Source of the DNA: Geothrix sp.
GTDB lineage: Bacteria > Acidobacteriota > Holophagae > Holophagales > Holophagaceae
NCBI GenBank assembly: GCA_030681515.1
Contig: JAUXSE010000017.1
Span: 62,001-126,000 of the forward strand
Reading direction: 5' to 3'
Length of the DNA: 64,000 bases
Both the position numbers and the translations under genes were made by a program. Position 1 is the first letter of the stretch. Each line of letters begins with the position of its first letter. Below the pieces are notes generated by a model that did not search any database, had not been told where the DNA came from, and was given only the letters and a program-made list of their open reading frames with translations. Shown here in pieces: positions 51,675 through 59,190 of the stretch.

Positions 51675-52711
51675 GGTTTGGCGAACCGCACGGTCTTCCG
51701 GCCCGCGTCCGTCTCCTTCAGGAAGCGGATGAGGCCCAGGTTGTAGGTGCGCTGATCGTCCCACATGGCCAGGTGGCTGCCGTTCGGGCAGAGCAGGTAG
51801 CTGCCGTGCTGCACCTGGCTGGCCACCCACTTCATGTGGGCGGGATCCATGGTGTCGTGGGCGCTGCCGATGACGAGGGTGGGCATGGCGAGCTTCGGCA
51901 AATCCGCTTTGCGGTCCCACTTCTCCAGGCGGCCCGAAGCCCCGAATTCGCTGGGCCCCTGCATGAGCACGTAGATGGACCGGTTGACCCGGGCGGCGGC
52001 GCGGTTGAAGGCATCGGGCCACTCGGGCAGGCGGCACAGGTGCTTGGCGTAGAAGTGCGGGATGAGCAGCTCCATGTAGCGCGGGCTTTCGTAGAGCCCC
52101 TTGGCTTCCAGCTCCTTCACCTCCTTCACCACGGCGGGATCCATGCCCTTGGCCAGCACCTCGTCCGCGTAGCGGTTGTAGTCGGGGATGCTCATCATCA
52201 TGTTCGAGATGATCAGGCCCTTGAGGTTCCCGCCGTACTTCAGGGCGTACTCCACCGCGAGGATGCCGCCCCACGAATGGCCCAGCAGGTAGAAGTTGTC
52301 CCTGTTGAGTCCGAGGGCCGCGCGCACCTGTTCGACCTCCTCCACGAAACGCTCCGTGGTCCAGAGGTCCGGATCTTTGGGCTGGTCCGAAAACGCGCTG
52401 CCCAGCTGATCGTAGTAGATGAATTCGATGCCTTCGGCCGGAAGAAAGCCCTCCAGGGACTCGAAGTACTCGTGCGTGAAGCCCGGCCCGCCGTGGAGCA
52501 GCAGCACCTTGATGCGCGGGTTGTTCCCGAAGCGCTTGGTCCAGACCTTGAAGATCCCCTTCGGCGTCTGGATGGGGATGAGCTTCACACCCCCTTCGCG
52601 GACCGCCGCCGCATCCGCGAAGTACGAACGGAGGCTGGGCGCGGCCTTTTGTGCCGTGGCCGGGAACGTGGCGATGATGAAGGTGATGAACAGGAGCAGG
52701 GCACGGCGCAT
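51671..52711 (-). CDS. Proline iminopeptidase-like alpha/beta hydrolase
   Basis: 346 residues with signal peptide (LLLFITFIIATFPATAQ). The HGGPGFTHEYFES oxyanion motif and nucleophile 'LLGHSWGGILAVEYAL' are the S33 proline iminopeptidase pattern; Asp and His are likely in 'SAHDTMDPAHMKW' and 'NGSHLAMWDD'. It probably removes N-terminal residues from peptides outside the cytoplasm. The frame upstream of 52711 to 53077 overlaps the restriction gene and is rejected. Confidence 0.9.
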   Translation of the reverse strand: MRRALLLFITFIIATFPATAQKAAPSLRSYFADAAAVREGGVKLIPIQTPKGIFKVWTKRFGNNPRIKVLLLHGGPGFTHEYFESLEGFLPAEGIEFIYYDQLGSAFSDQPKDPDLWTTERFVEEVEQVRAALGLNRDNFYLLGHSWGGILAVEYALKYGGNLKGLIISNMMMSIPDYNRYADEVLAKGMDPAVVKEVKELEAKGLYESPRYMELLIPHFYAKHLCRLPEWPDAFNRAAARVNRSIYVLMQGPSEFGASGRLEKWDRKADLPKLAMPTLVIGSAHDTMDPAHMKWVASQVQHGSYLLCPNGSHLAMWDDQRTYNLGLIRFLKETDAGRKTVRFAKP

Positions 52712-52801
52712 GAGTTGGCTCCGGGAGGTGGGCCCATCATGGGCCACCCGGTGGCTCCGGGGCAACGGCGGCAGTGGAACCAATCCTTCCTTCCGCCCGC
52801 G

Positions 52802-52807
52802 TAGACT
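52802..52807 (+). promoter_or_regulatory. Possible leaderless -10 box of the restriction gene
   Basis: TAGACT ends six bases before the ATG at 52814, and no ribosome-binding site is visible. A -10 box at this spacing is what leaderless transcripts have. No good -35 is seen. An alternative start at 52838 is possible. Confidence 0.4.
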
Positions 52808-52813
52808 GGTCCC

Positions 52814-55800
52814 ATGACGCCCGCCCAGCCCAGCCCCATGAACCTGACCCTGGTCCCTGCCTATACGAATCAGGCCCTGTTCTCGGATCACCACCTGGAA
52901 GTCCGGTTGCCGGGGTCGCCGCAGTGGCAGCGGTGGACCCCTGCGGAACTCGAAGCCATCCACGGCCGCCTGCAGGCTTCTCTTGCCGCCTACGCCCGCC
53001 GCCGCCAACCCAAGAATGAGGAGGACACCCGGCAGTGGCTGGATGACGTGCTGGGCGTCCTCGGCTATGCCTACCACCGGGAAGCCAGCACCGCCACGGG
53101 TCGCCCCGACTATGTGCTGTTCGAGGACACCGCCACCCTCGCATCGGCGGCGCAGGCGCTCCGTTCAGGTCAGACCCAGGCCTACTACCCCCAGGCCCTC
53201 ACCGTGCTGGAGGCCAAGTATTGGGAACGCCCGCTCCAGACCCGGGATACTGAGGGCCACCGCGAGAATCCAGTCCTCCAGATCAACCGCTACCTGGATG
53301 ACGCCGCCATCCACAGTGGCAACCGCATCCAGTGGGCCGTGCTCACCAATGGGCGGCACTGGCGCCTCTACTGGCGCGGCGCGCCCAGCCGGGCGCTGAC
53401 GCACTACGAGGTGGACCTGCCCGACCTGCTGGCGCACCCCCATGTGGAAGAAGGCGATTTCGCCCGCTTCCGCTACTTCCTGCTGTTCTTCGGGCGGGAA
53501 GCCTTCCAGCGGGACAGTGGCGGGAAGACCCTGCTCGACCGCATCCGCGAAGCGTCGGAAACCTTCGCCACCGAAGTGGGCGCCTCGCTGGAGGAGGCCA
53601 TCTACGGTCCATCAGGCGCGTTCCTGCGGCTGGCGGAAGGCCTCTTCCTGGATGCCACTCAGCACGGCGCCAAGACGCTGGAGGAATCGCCTCTCCAGGA
53701 TTTGCGGGCCCTGGAGGCCAGCACGCTCGTGCTGCTCTACCGGTTGCTCTTCCTGCTCTATGCCGAGGATCGGAACCTGCTGCCCCTGGGCCATCCCGAA
53801 TACCAGGCCGCCAGCCTGTCCGCCCTGCGCGACCAGGCCACCCTGGCCGTGGATCAGGGCAAGGTGCCCACCAGCCGCCGGGCCGCCGCCTGGGGCCACC
53901 TCGAAGGCCTGTTCGACCTCGTCCATCGCGGCGATCCCGGCATGGGCCTGCCCTACTACAACGGCGGCCTCTTCGATCCCGAGCGCCACCCGCTGCTGCA
54001 ACAGCTCAAGGTGCCCGACGCCCAACTGCTGCCCGCCCTGGATGCCCTCAGCCGCGTGGTGATGGAGGGCCAGCGCCGCCGCGTGGATTTCCGCGATCTG
54101 GGCGTGCGGCAGCTCGGATCGCTGTATGAAGGCCTGCTTGAATACCGGCTCAACCTTGCGGGGGATGGCCTCTCGATCTCCCAGGACAGCCTGGTGCGGC
54201 GCACCACCGCCAGCTACTACACCCACGAAAGCCTGGTGGCCCGGCTGGTCGCCGACACGCTGACCCCCATCATGGATGACCGCCGTCAGGCTGCGGACAA
54301 GGCTCTACACGCCTGGGCTGCCACCTTCACGACGCCCGCCAAGGGCGAGGCCCAACGCCTGAAACAGGAAAAGGCGCGGGAAGAACACGAAGCCCAGGTG
54401 GTAGCGCTGCTGCTGGATCTGAAGGTGCTCGATCCCGCCATGGGTTCCGGCCACTTCCTGGTGGCCGCGCTGGATCATCTGACCGATGGGCTCATGGTCG
54501 CCCTGTCCCATCACCAGGAGGATCCGGACCTGGCCCCCTGGCTGGCCCAGCACCCCATCTTCCGCACCCTGGAAGCCCAGCGCACGGCCATCGCCCGGTC
54601 CCTGGTGGATCAGGGCCTGTCCACCGAAGCCGTGGATGCCATCCTGCCCCACCTCGACGATCTGCGCCTGCTCAAGCGCCTGGTGATGAAGCGGTGCCTG
54701 TTCGGCGTGGACCTCAATCCCATGGCCGTGGAACTGGCCAAGCTCAGCCTCTGGCTCGACAGCTTCACCCTGGGTGCGCCGCTCAGCTTTCTCGACCATC
54801 ACCTGAAGGCCGGGAACAGCCTGGTGGGCAGTTCCATGGCCGAATACACCGAGCTGCGGCGCGATGCCCAGGGTGCCACCATCGGCGCGGGCCTGTTCGC
54901 CGAAGCCCATGCCTTCGACGCCGACGAAGTGCTGGACGAGCTGCATCACCTGCTGGCGCTGTCCGACGCCACCCGGGATCAGGTGCGCCAATCCCAGGTG
55001 CTTTACCAGACCGTGGAGCGGCAGCTGGCCTTCACCCGCGTGGCGCTGGATGTGGTGGCCAGCCGCGACCTTTCCAACCAGCCCCGCCGCCTCAGCCGGG
55101 GCCGCAGCGGCGTGGTGGTGGACGATGCCGCCGTGCTGCTGGCCGACGATGGCGCCCTGAAGCGCCTGTACCAGCTCATCCACGAAGGGCGCGAACAGGT
55201 GGGGCGCCTGCCCGAGGCCCTGCGCCTGACGGCCCTGAACGTGCTGGAGGATCGCCAGCGCCACGCCTTCTTCCACTGGGATCTGGCCTTTCCCGAAGTC
55301 TTTTTGAGCAAGGGCCCCAGGGGTTTTGATGCGGTGCTCACCAATCCGCCCTGGGAACGCATCAAGCTCCAGGAGAATGAATTCTTTGGCCAGCACCGGC
55401 CCGAGCTGGCGCGGCTGCAAACCGCAGCGCAGCGCCGGGCCGCCATCCAGCGGCTGAGGTCCGAGGATCCCCCGCTGTGGGACACCTACGAATCCGCCCG
55501 CACCGTGCGCGAAGCCCTGCTGAACTACGCCCACCAGAGCGGCCGCTATCCGCTGCTGGGCCGGGGCGATACCAATCTCTACGCGCTGATGGTGGAGCGC
55601 GGCCTCTCTCTGCTGAAACCCGAAGGCCGCGCCGGGTTCGTGGTGCCTTCGGGGCTCGCCACGGATTTTGGCAATGCCCCCTTCTTCGGACAGATGGTGC
55701 GCGACCGGCGCCTGGCCTTCCTCTACGACTTCGAGAATCGACGGGGGTTGTTCCCCGGTGTCCATAGGAGCTTCAAATTCAGCCTGGTGGGTTTCACGGG

Positions 55801-56956
55801 TGCAGGTGTGAGTGCAGAACAAATTCCAGCGGCTTTCTTTCTGCATAGCGCTGCGGATCTGGAGGCACAGCGCCTGCACCTGGACCCAGCCGACTTCACC
55901 CTAATGAACCCCAACACCCTCACCTGCCCCGTGTTTCGCACGGAAGAGGACTACGCCCTGACCCGCCGCATCTACCAGCGCGTGCCCGTGCTGCGCCGCT
56001 TGGATCCGCTGGAGGATCCCTGGGGAATCCGATACCAGCGCCTGTTCGATATGACCAACGACAGCGGCCTCTTCCGCACCGTGGCGGATCTAGAGCGCTT
56101 GGGCGCCTGGCGAGAGGCTGGGCCCATGCCCATCTGGGACAGCCCGGAAGGCCGGTTCGTTCCGCTGCTCGAAGGCAAGATGGTGCAGGCCTTCGATCCC
56201 AGGGCCGCAGGCGTGCGGATCAATCCGGAGAACATTCATCGTCCGGCGATTGCAGAGGCGACGCGGCTTGAACAATGGCAGAATCCTGGGTTCTTCCCAT
56301 CGCCTCAATCCTGGGTGCCAGAGGTTGAGGTCCAATCTCGGTTGGGCCCCGCCTCTCGACCTGCCTTCATCGGGTTCAAGAGCGTCACCAGTCCGACTAA
56401 TTTGCGGACGATGATCGCCTCATGGCTCCCTGTCACAGGTGTTGGCAACAGCATGCCCATCCTGTTGAGCGATCAACCATGGATGAGCCAGCTCCTTCTC
56501 CTGGCGAACCTGAATGCACTGGTCTACGACTACGTTCTTCGTCAGAAGATCGGCGGTCAGAACCTCAATTTCTTCTACCTTGAACAGCAACCCACGCTGC
56601 CACCCGCCTTCTACGACCAGCTTCATCACGACCACCGCTGGCTGGATCTCATCGCGCCCAGGGCCCTGGAGCTGAGCTACACCTGCCACGCCCTGAAGCC
56701 CCTGGCCGAGGCCTGCGGTCACGCGGGCCCGCCCTTTGCCTGGGACCCGGCCCGCCGCCGCGTGCTGCGCGCCCAGCTCGACGCCCTGTTCTTCCTGGCC
56801 TACGGCTTCGACCAGCCCGGCGATGAAGCCGCCGTGGCCCATATGCTCGGCACCTTCCCCATCCTGAACCAGGATGATCCGGGCTACGCCGCGCTGGTCC
56901 AAGGCCACCTCCGCGCCTACCGCGCCGGGCGCATGGATGCGCGGGTAGAGGGGTGA
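52814..56956 (+). CDS. Type IIG-like restriction-methyltransferase fusion protein
   Basis: 1380 residues. The N-terminal region (about 60-190) has a nuclease pattern: 'REASTATGRPDYVLFED' and VLEAKYWERP, the D...ExK of a PD-(D/E)XK fold. The adenine-N6 methyltransferase core follows: motif I 'DPAMGSGHFLVAAL' near residue 540 and motif IV NPPW near 843, with an Eco57I-like arrangement. The C-terminal third should recognise the target; DNA for residues about 1080-1280 is lower in GC than the rest, as expected of a swapped recognition domain. One chain could both cut unmodified and methylate own DNA. A BREX-type PglX role is less likely because no other BREX genes are here. Confidence 0.85.
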   Translation: MTPAQPSPMNLTLVPAYTNQALFSDHHLEVRLPGSPQWQRWTPAELEAIHGRLQASLAAYARRRQPKNEEDTRQWLDDVLGVLGYAYHREASTATGRPDYVLFEDTATLASAAQALRSGQTQAYYPQALTVLEAKYWERPLQTRDTEGHRENPVLQINRYLDDAAIHSGNRIQWAVLTNGRHWRLYWRGAPSRALTHYEVDLPDLLAHPHVEEGDFARFRYFLLFFGREAFQRDSGGKTLLDRIREASETFATEVGASLEEAIYGPSGAFLRLAEGLFLDATQHGAKTLEESPLQDLRALEASTLVLLYRLLFLLYAEDRNLLPLGHPEYQAASLSALRDQATLAVDQGKVPTSRRAAAWGHLEGLFDLVHRGDPGMGLPYYNGGLFDPERHPLLQQLKVPDAQLLPALDALSRVVMEGQRRRVDFRDLGVRQLGSLYEGLLEYRLNLAGDGLSISQDSLVRRTTASYYTHESLVARLVADTLTPIMDDRRQAADKALHAWAATFTTPAKGEAQRLKQEKAREEHEAQVVALLLDLKVLDPAMGSGHFLVAALDHLTDGLMVALSHHQEDPDLAPWLAQHPIFRTLEAQRTAIARSLVDQGLSTEAVDAILPHLDDLRLLKRLVMKRCLFGVDLNPMAVELAKLSLWLDSFTLGAPLSFLDHHLKAGNSLVGSSMAEYTELRRDAQGATIGAGLFAEAHAFDADEVLDELHHLLALSDATRDQVRQSQVLYQTVERQLAFTRVALDVVASRDLSNQPRRLSRGRSGVVVDDAAVLLADDGALKRLYQLIHEGREQVGRLPEALRLTALNVLEDRQRHAFFHWDLAFPEVFLSKGPRGFDAVLTNPPWERIKLQENEFFGQHRPELARLQTAAQRRAAIQRLRSEDPPLWDTYESARTVREALLNYAHQSGRYPLLGRGDTNLYALMVERGLSLLKPEGRAGFVVPSGLATDFGNAPFFGQMVRDRRLAFLYDFENRRGLFPGVHRSFKFSLVGFTGAGVSAEQIPAAFFLHSAADLEAQRLHLDPADFTLMNPNTLTCPVFRTEEDYALTRRIYQRVPVLRRLDPLEDPWGIRYQRLFDMTNDSGLFRTVADLERLGAWREAGPMPIWDSPEGRFVPLLEGKMVQAFDPRAAGVRINPENIHRPAIAEATRLEQWQNPGFFPSPQSWVPEVEVQSRLGPASRPAFIGFKSVTSPTNLRTMIASWLPVTGVGNSMPILLSDQPWMSQLLLLANLNALVYDYVLRQKIGGQNLNFFYLEQQPTLPPAFYDQLHHDHRWLDLIAPRALELSYTCHALKPLAEACGHAGPPFAWDPARRRVLRAQLDALFFLAYGFDQPGDEAAVAHMLGTFPILNQDDPGYAALVQGHLRAYRAGRMDARVEG

Positions 56957-57033
56957 CCGGGGCGCGTTTACGCCACAGGGAAGGGATTTTCCACCACCAA
57001 AATCCCCTTCATCCCCTCCATCCCTGTTGAACC
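56741..57033 (+). repeat. Copy 1 of a long direct repeat at the restriction gene 3' end
   Basis: The last 216 coding bases (56741-56956) recur at 58347-58562 with 11 mismatches and no gaps. Both copies are followed some 40 bp later by a CCCCTTCATCCC-type stretch ending CCCTGTTGAA (here 57000-57031). The two copies bracket the AT-richer two-gene module. Confidence 0.88.
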
Positions 57034-57090
57034 ACTCCTTTTGCTTTTCGGCGGCTACACTTGAGCCCGACCTGTTTGGCGAGGCACATC

Positions 57091-57537
57091 ATGGAGAGGT
57101 CCGAGTTCGAGACGCTGCGAGACCTTCCCGGCAAGGTGATCCGAGGTGATATCCGTCTCACGGAAAAGAGAAATCTGAGTCCCTTGATGACTGCAGAAAA
57201 CATTCGCGTTGAGAACTCGCTCGGCTACGACCTACGATTGACAATCAAATACAACAAGGAGACCGGTACCAAAAATTTCAATGTTGATTGTTCTGGCGTT
57301 GGAGCCATCTGCCGACTGGATGTGGACGACAACCCCCACCACCCGGCTGGGCGCTCACACAAGCACTCCTTGCGAACCCCACAATGCCCCGAACGGAATC
57401 TGCCCCATGTTCAGGACCGTGCTCAGGATGCCGGGTCTTCACTATCGACTCTTTTTCAGCGGTTCTGCACCATGGCGCACATTTCCCATGAGGGCTCCCT
57501 TTTCGGCCCAGAAAACCAGGAAGGAGGTCAGCCGTGA
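57091..57537 (+). CDS. Unknown protein upstream of the DUF1828-like gene
   Basis: 148 residues from ATG 57091, without signal or membrane segment. It begins 'MERSEFETLRDLPGKVIRGD' and has a beta-rich middle ('NIRVENSLGYDLRLTIKYNK') with His and Cys in the C-terminal half ('HHPAGRSHKHSLRTPQCPER'), perhaps a metal site. No family recognised. It overlaps the next gene by four bases (GTGA), so the two are likely partners. Base composition is much lower in GC than the surrounding genes. Confidence 0.68.
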   Translation: MERSEFETLRDLPGKVIRGDIRLTEKRNLSPLMTAENIRVENSLGYDLRLTIKYNKETGTKNFNVDCSGVGAICRLDVDDNPHHPAGRSHKHSLRTPQCPERNLPHVQDRAQDAGSSLSTLFQRFCTMAHISHEGSLFGPENQEGGQP

Positions 57538-58310
57538 ACGAGGTCAAGGAAATCTCCGAGTTCCTATTGGGACATAAACTAGTACGAGAGATTACGCAGC
57601 TTGAGCGGGGCCACATCCGTCTGGAAACGGCCTTCCTCTACCCCGATGGCGGAAACATCGACCTTTTCCTTGTCAAAGAGGGTCCGCTTCTCCCCTTCCA
57701 CAAGCTCTCAGACTTTGGCAACACATCCTCTTGGCTTTTGGACCTTCAGGTAAGGCCGTGGCTCTCTGCAAAACGCAGGGGGATGCTGGAGCAAGCCCTT
57801 CAATCTCTCGATGTGAAGCAGGCGGGCGGGGCTTTGGAAATCGATCTACCCCAACTTGAGGCGCTCATGGATGGCGTCGTTCGCCTAGGGCAGGCCTGCA
57901 TTCGAATGGCGGATTTGTGCTACACAAGGCGATCTTCTTTAGTCTCTGATTTCAATGAAACGGTGGAAGACATCTTCAACGGCTCCGACCTCACCTATGA
58001 AGGAGGGGTGAGTGTCAATGGCCGATATGGGAAGGATGTGACCGTTGATTACATGGTGTTCGGCGCTCGCAAGGTTTCTCTTGTGATGGGCCTTGCCACC
58101 GGGAACTCCTCATACGCTCACACCCGGGCCAACGAGGTTTTCCGGACTTGGTATGACCTGGATGTCCCCGAGAGAACTGAAACCAGGGTCACCATTTTCG
58201 ACGACAGCAAGGACATCTATCGCGACGAGGATTTAAAGCGGATCCGGGACTTTTCGGATGTGCTTCCACTGTCGGATCGCCGTTCGATCCACGATCTTTT
58301 AGTGGCTTGA
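57534..58310 (+). CDS. DUF1828/DUF1829-like protein
   Basis: 258 residues, GTG start overlapping the preceding gene. The N-terminal part ('FLYPDGGNIDLFLVKEG', 'HKLSDFGNTSSWLLDLQ') matches my memory of DUF1828, and the C-terminal part ('SDFNETVEDIFNG', 'YGKDVTVDYMVFGARKVSLV') that of DUF1829. The conserved Asp, Glu and Lys pattern in the latter could be nuclease-like. Such proteins occur in accessory islands; the function is not established. It is bracketed by diverged repeats of the restriction gene, so it probably arrived as a module. Confidence 0.72.
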   Translation: MNEVKEISEFLLGHKLVREITQLERGHIRLETAFLYPDGGNIDLFLVKEGPLLPFHKLSDFGNTSSWLLDLQVRPWLSAKRRGMLEQALQSLDVKQAGGALEIDLPQLEALMDGVVRLGQACIRMADLCYTRRSSLVSDFNETVEDIFNGSDLTYEGGVSVNGRYGKDVTVDYMVFGARKVSLVMGLATGNSSYAHTRANEVFRTWYDLDVPERTETRVTIFDDSKDIYRDEDLKRIRDFSDVLPLSDRRSIHDLLVA

Positions 58311-58346
58311 CTGTGGATGGGCTGGATGTCCACCACAGCGTAGGAT

Positions 58347-58562
58347 TGGGACCCGGCCCGCCGTCGCATGCTGCGCGCCCAGCTCGACGCCCTGTTCTTC
58401 CTGGCCTACGGCTTCGACCAGCCCGCCGACGAAGCCGCCGTGGCCCATATGCTCGGTACCTTCCCCATCCTGCACCAGGACGATCCGGGCTACGCCGCGC
58501 TGGTCCAAGGCCACCTCCGCGCCTACCGCGCCGGGCGCATGGACGCGCAGGTAGAGGGGTAG
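58347..58562 (+). pseudogene. Displaced second copy of the restriction gene 3' end
   Basis: This 216-bp stretch keeps an intact reading frame for the last 71 residues of the 1380-residue protein ('LRAQLDALFFLAYGFDQP', ending in a stop) at about 95% identity. Many of the differences are silent third-position changes, so it evolved as a working gene end, not as junk, before being cut off. Its upstream portion is missing. It follows the DUF1828-like gene by 36 bases. Confidence 0.88.
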
Positions 58563-58599
58563 TCCCTCCCATGGGTTCAAGCCGCAAGGATTGAACCTT

Positions 58600-58685
58600 T
58601 CATCGCCAAAATCCCCTGCATCCCCTTCATCCCTGTTGAAAAACGAAAGCCTTGTGAACAGGGATGAAAGGGATGAAGGGGATGA
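58600..58685. repeat. CCCTTCATC-type inverted-repeat hairpin
   Basis: Left arm 58600-58640 and right arm 58652-58685 (CAGGGATGAAAGGGATGAAG) are near reverse complements with an 11-nt loop. A single-arm relative is at 56993-57031. It may end transcription after the displaced fragment. Confidence 0.78.
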
Positions 58686-58694
58686 AAAGCTTCT

Positions 58695-58768
58695 ACCGGT
58701 GAGGAACAGTGAGGGACGGTGAGAAAGCGCTCTGCTTGTTCACCGTTCCTCACCGTTTCTCACCGGTC
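58695..58768. repeat. GGTGAGAAAC-type inverted-repeat hairpin
   Basis: Left arm ACCGGTGAGGAACAGTGAGG (58695 on) and right arm ending CACCGTTTCTCACCGGT (58768) pair across a 13-nt loop. It is directly beside the previous hairpin but uses a different repeat unit. Confidence 0.75.
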
Positions 58769-58790
58769 CATTGAAGCCCTTGAACGGCCC

Positions 58791-58842
58791 TCGCGCCCCG
58801 GGCGCTGGAGCTGAGCCACACCTGCCACGCCCTGAAGCCGCT
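58791..58842 (+). pseudogene. Second displaced fragment of the restriction gene
   Basis: These 52 bases match 56652-56703 in the restriction gene at 48 positions (shared core CACCTGCCACGCCCTGAAGC). In the gene this piece precedes the 216-bp segment; here it comes after it. The order is therefore scrambled, so at least two events or two source copies are needed. Confidence 0.75.
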
Positions 58843-58880
58843 CTGGGGACGGTAGAATCCCGGGACCCCCTGGAGTCCTC

Positions 58881-59087
58881 ATGGCCCGCAAGCGTGGCAT
58901 CCCTGGCCTCTCGTTTTCCTGGCGCCGCGCCCTGGGCATCTCCCAGGCCCAGGCTCGCCTGTCTCGTCAGATCGGCATCCCCCTCTCAAGGTCTGGCCGC
59001 CAGCGCAAGGTGGGACGCGAGCTGGGCTGTGGCGTCCTGCTGGCCACCCTCGGGGCGGGTCTGGCGGTAGTGAGGATGCTGAGCTGA
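58881..59087 (+). CDS. Small basic protein of unknown function
   Basis: 68 residues. The N-terminal part is very basic ('LSFSWRRALGISQAQARLSR', 'SRSGRQRKVGRELGC') and the end is hydrophobic ('GVLLATLGAGLAVVRMLS'), suggesting nucleic-acid or membrane binding. GGAG lies seven bases before the ATG, with a TAGAAT box at 58853. Similar short proteins occur in accessory regions of many bacteria, as far as I recall. It could be a real partner of the island. Confidence 0.55.
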   Translation: MARKRGIPGLSFSWRRALGISQAQARLSRQIGIPLSRSGRQRKVGRELGCGVLLATLGAGLAVVRMLS

Positions 59088-59147
59088 GATTCACGATCCC
59101 TCACGGGCACTGACAATCACCAAAAATCATTGAAAACTTTGAAATCA

Positions 59148-59175
59148 TTTGAAACTGTTTCAAACTGTTTCAAAC
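59148..59175. promoter_or_regulatory. Inverted and tandem repeats before the Fic gene
   Basis: TTTGAAAC-T-GTTTCAAA (59148-59164) is a perfect 17-bp dyad, followed by a further CTGTTTCAAAC unit. It lies within 45 bases of the Fic ATG in an AT-rich stretch, so it may be an operator for the protein's own helix-turn-helix domain. Confidence 0.5.
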
Positions 59176-59190
59176 AAACCCAGAGATCCC

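Noticed and set aside
52814-56956. BREX PglX assignment
   Set aside because: No brxA, brxB, brxC, pglZ or brxL genes are in the neighbourhood, and the chain has its own nuclease-like front domain, which favours a type IIG enzyme.
59148-59175. Possible origin of replication (iterons) in the AT-rich stretch before Fic
   Set aside because: Only two to three short units, no DnaA boxes or replication gene nearby.
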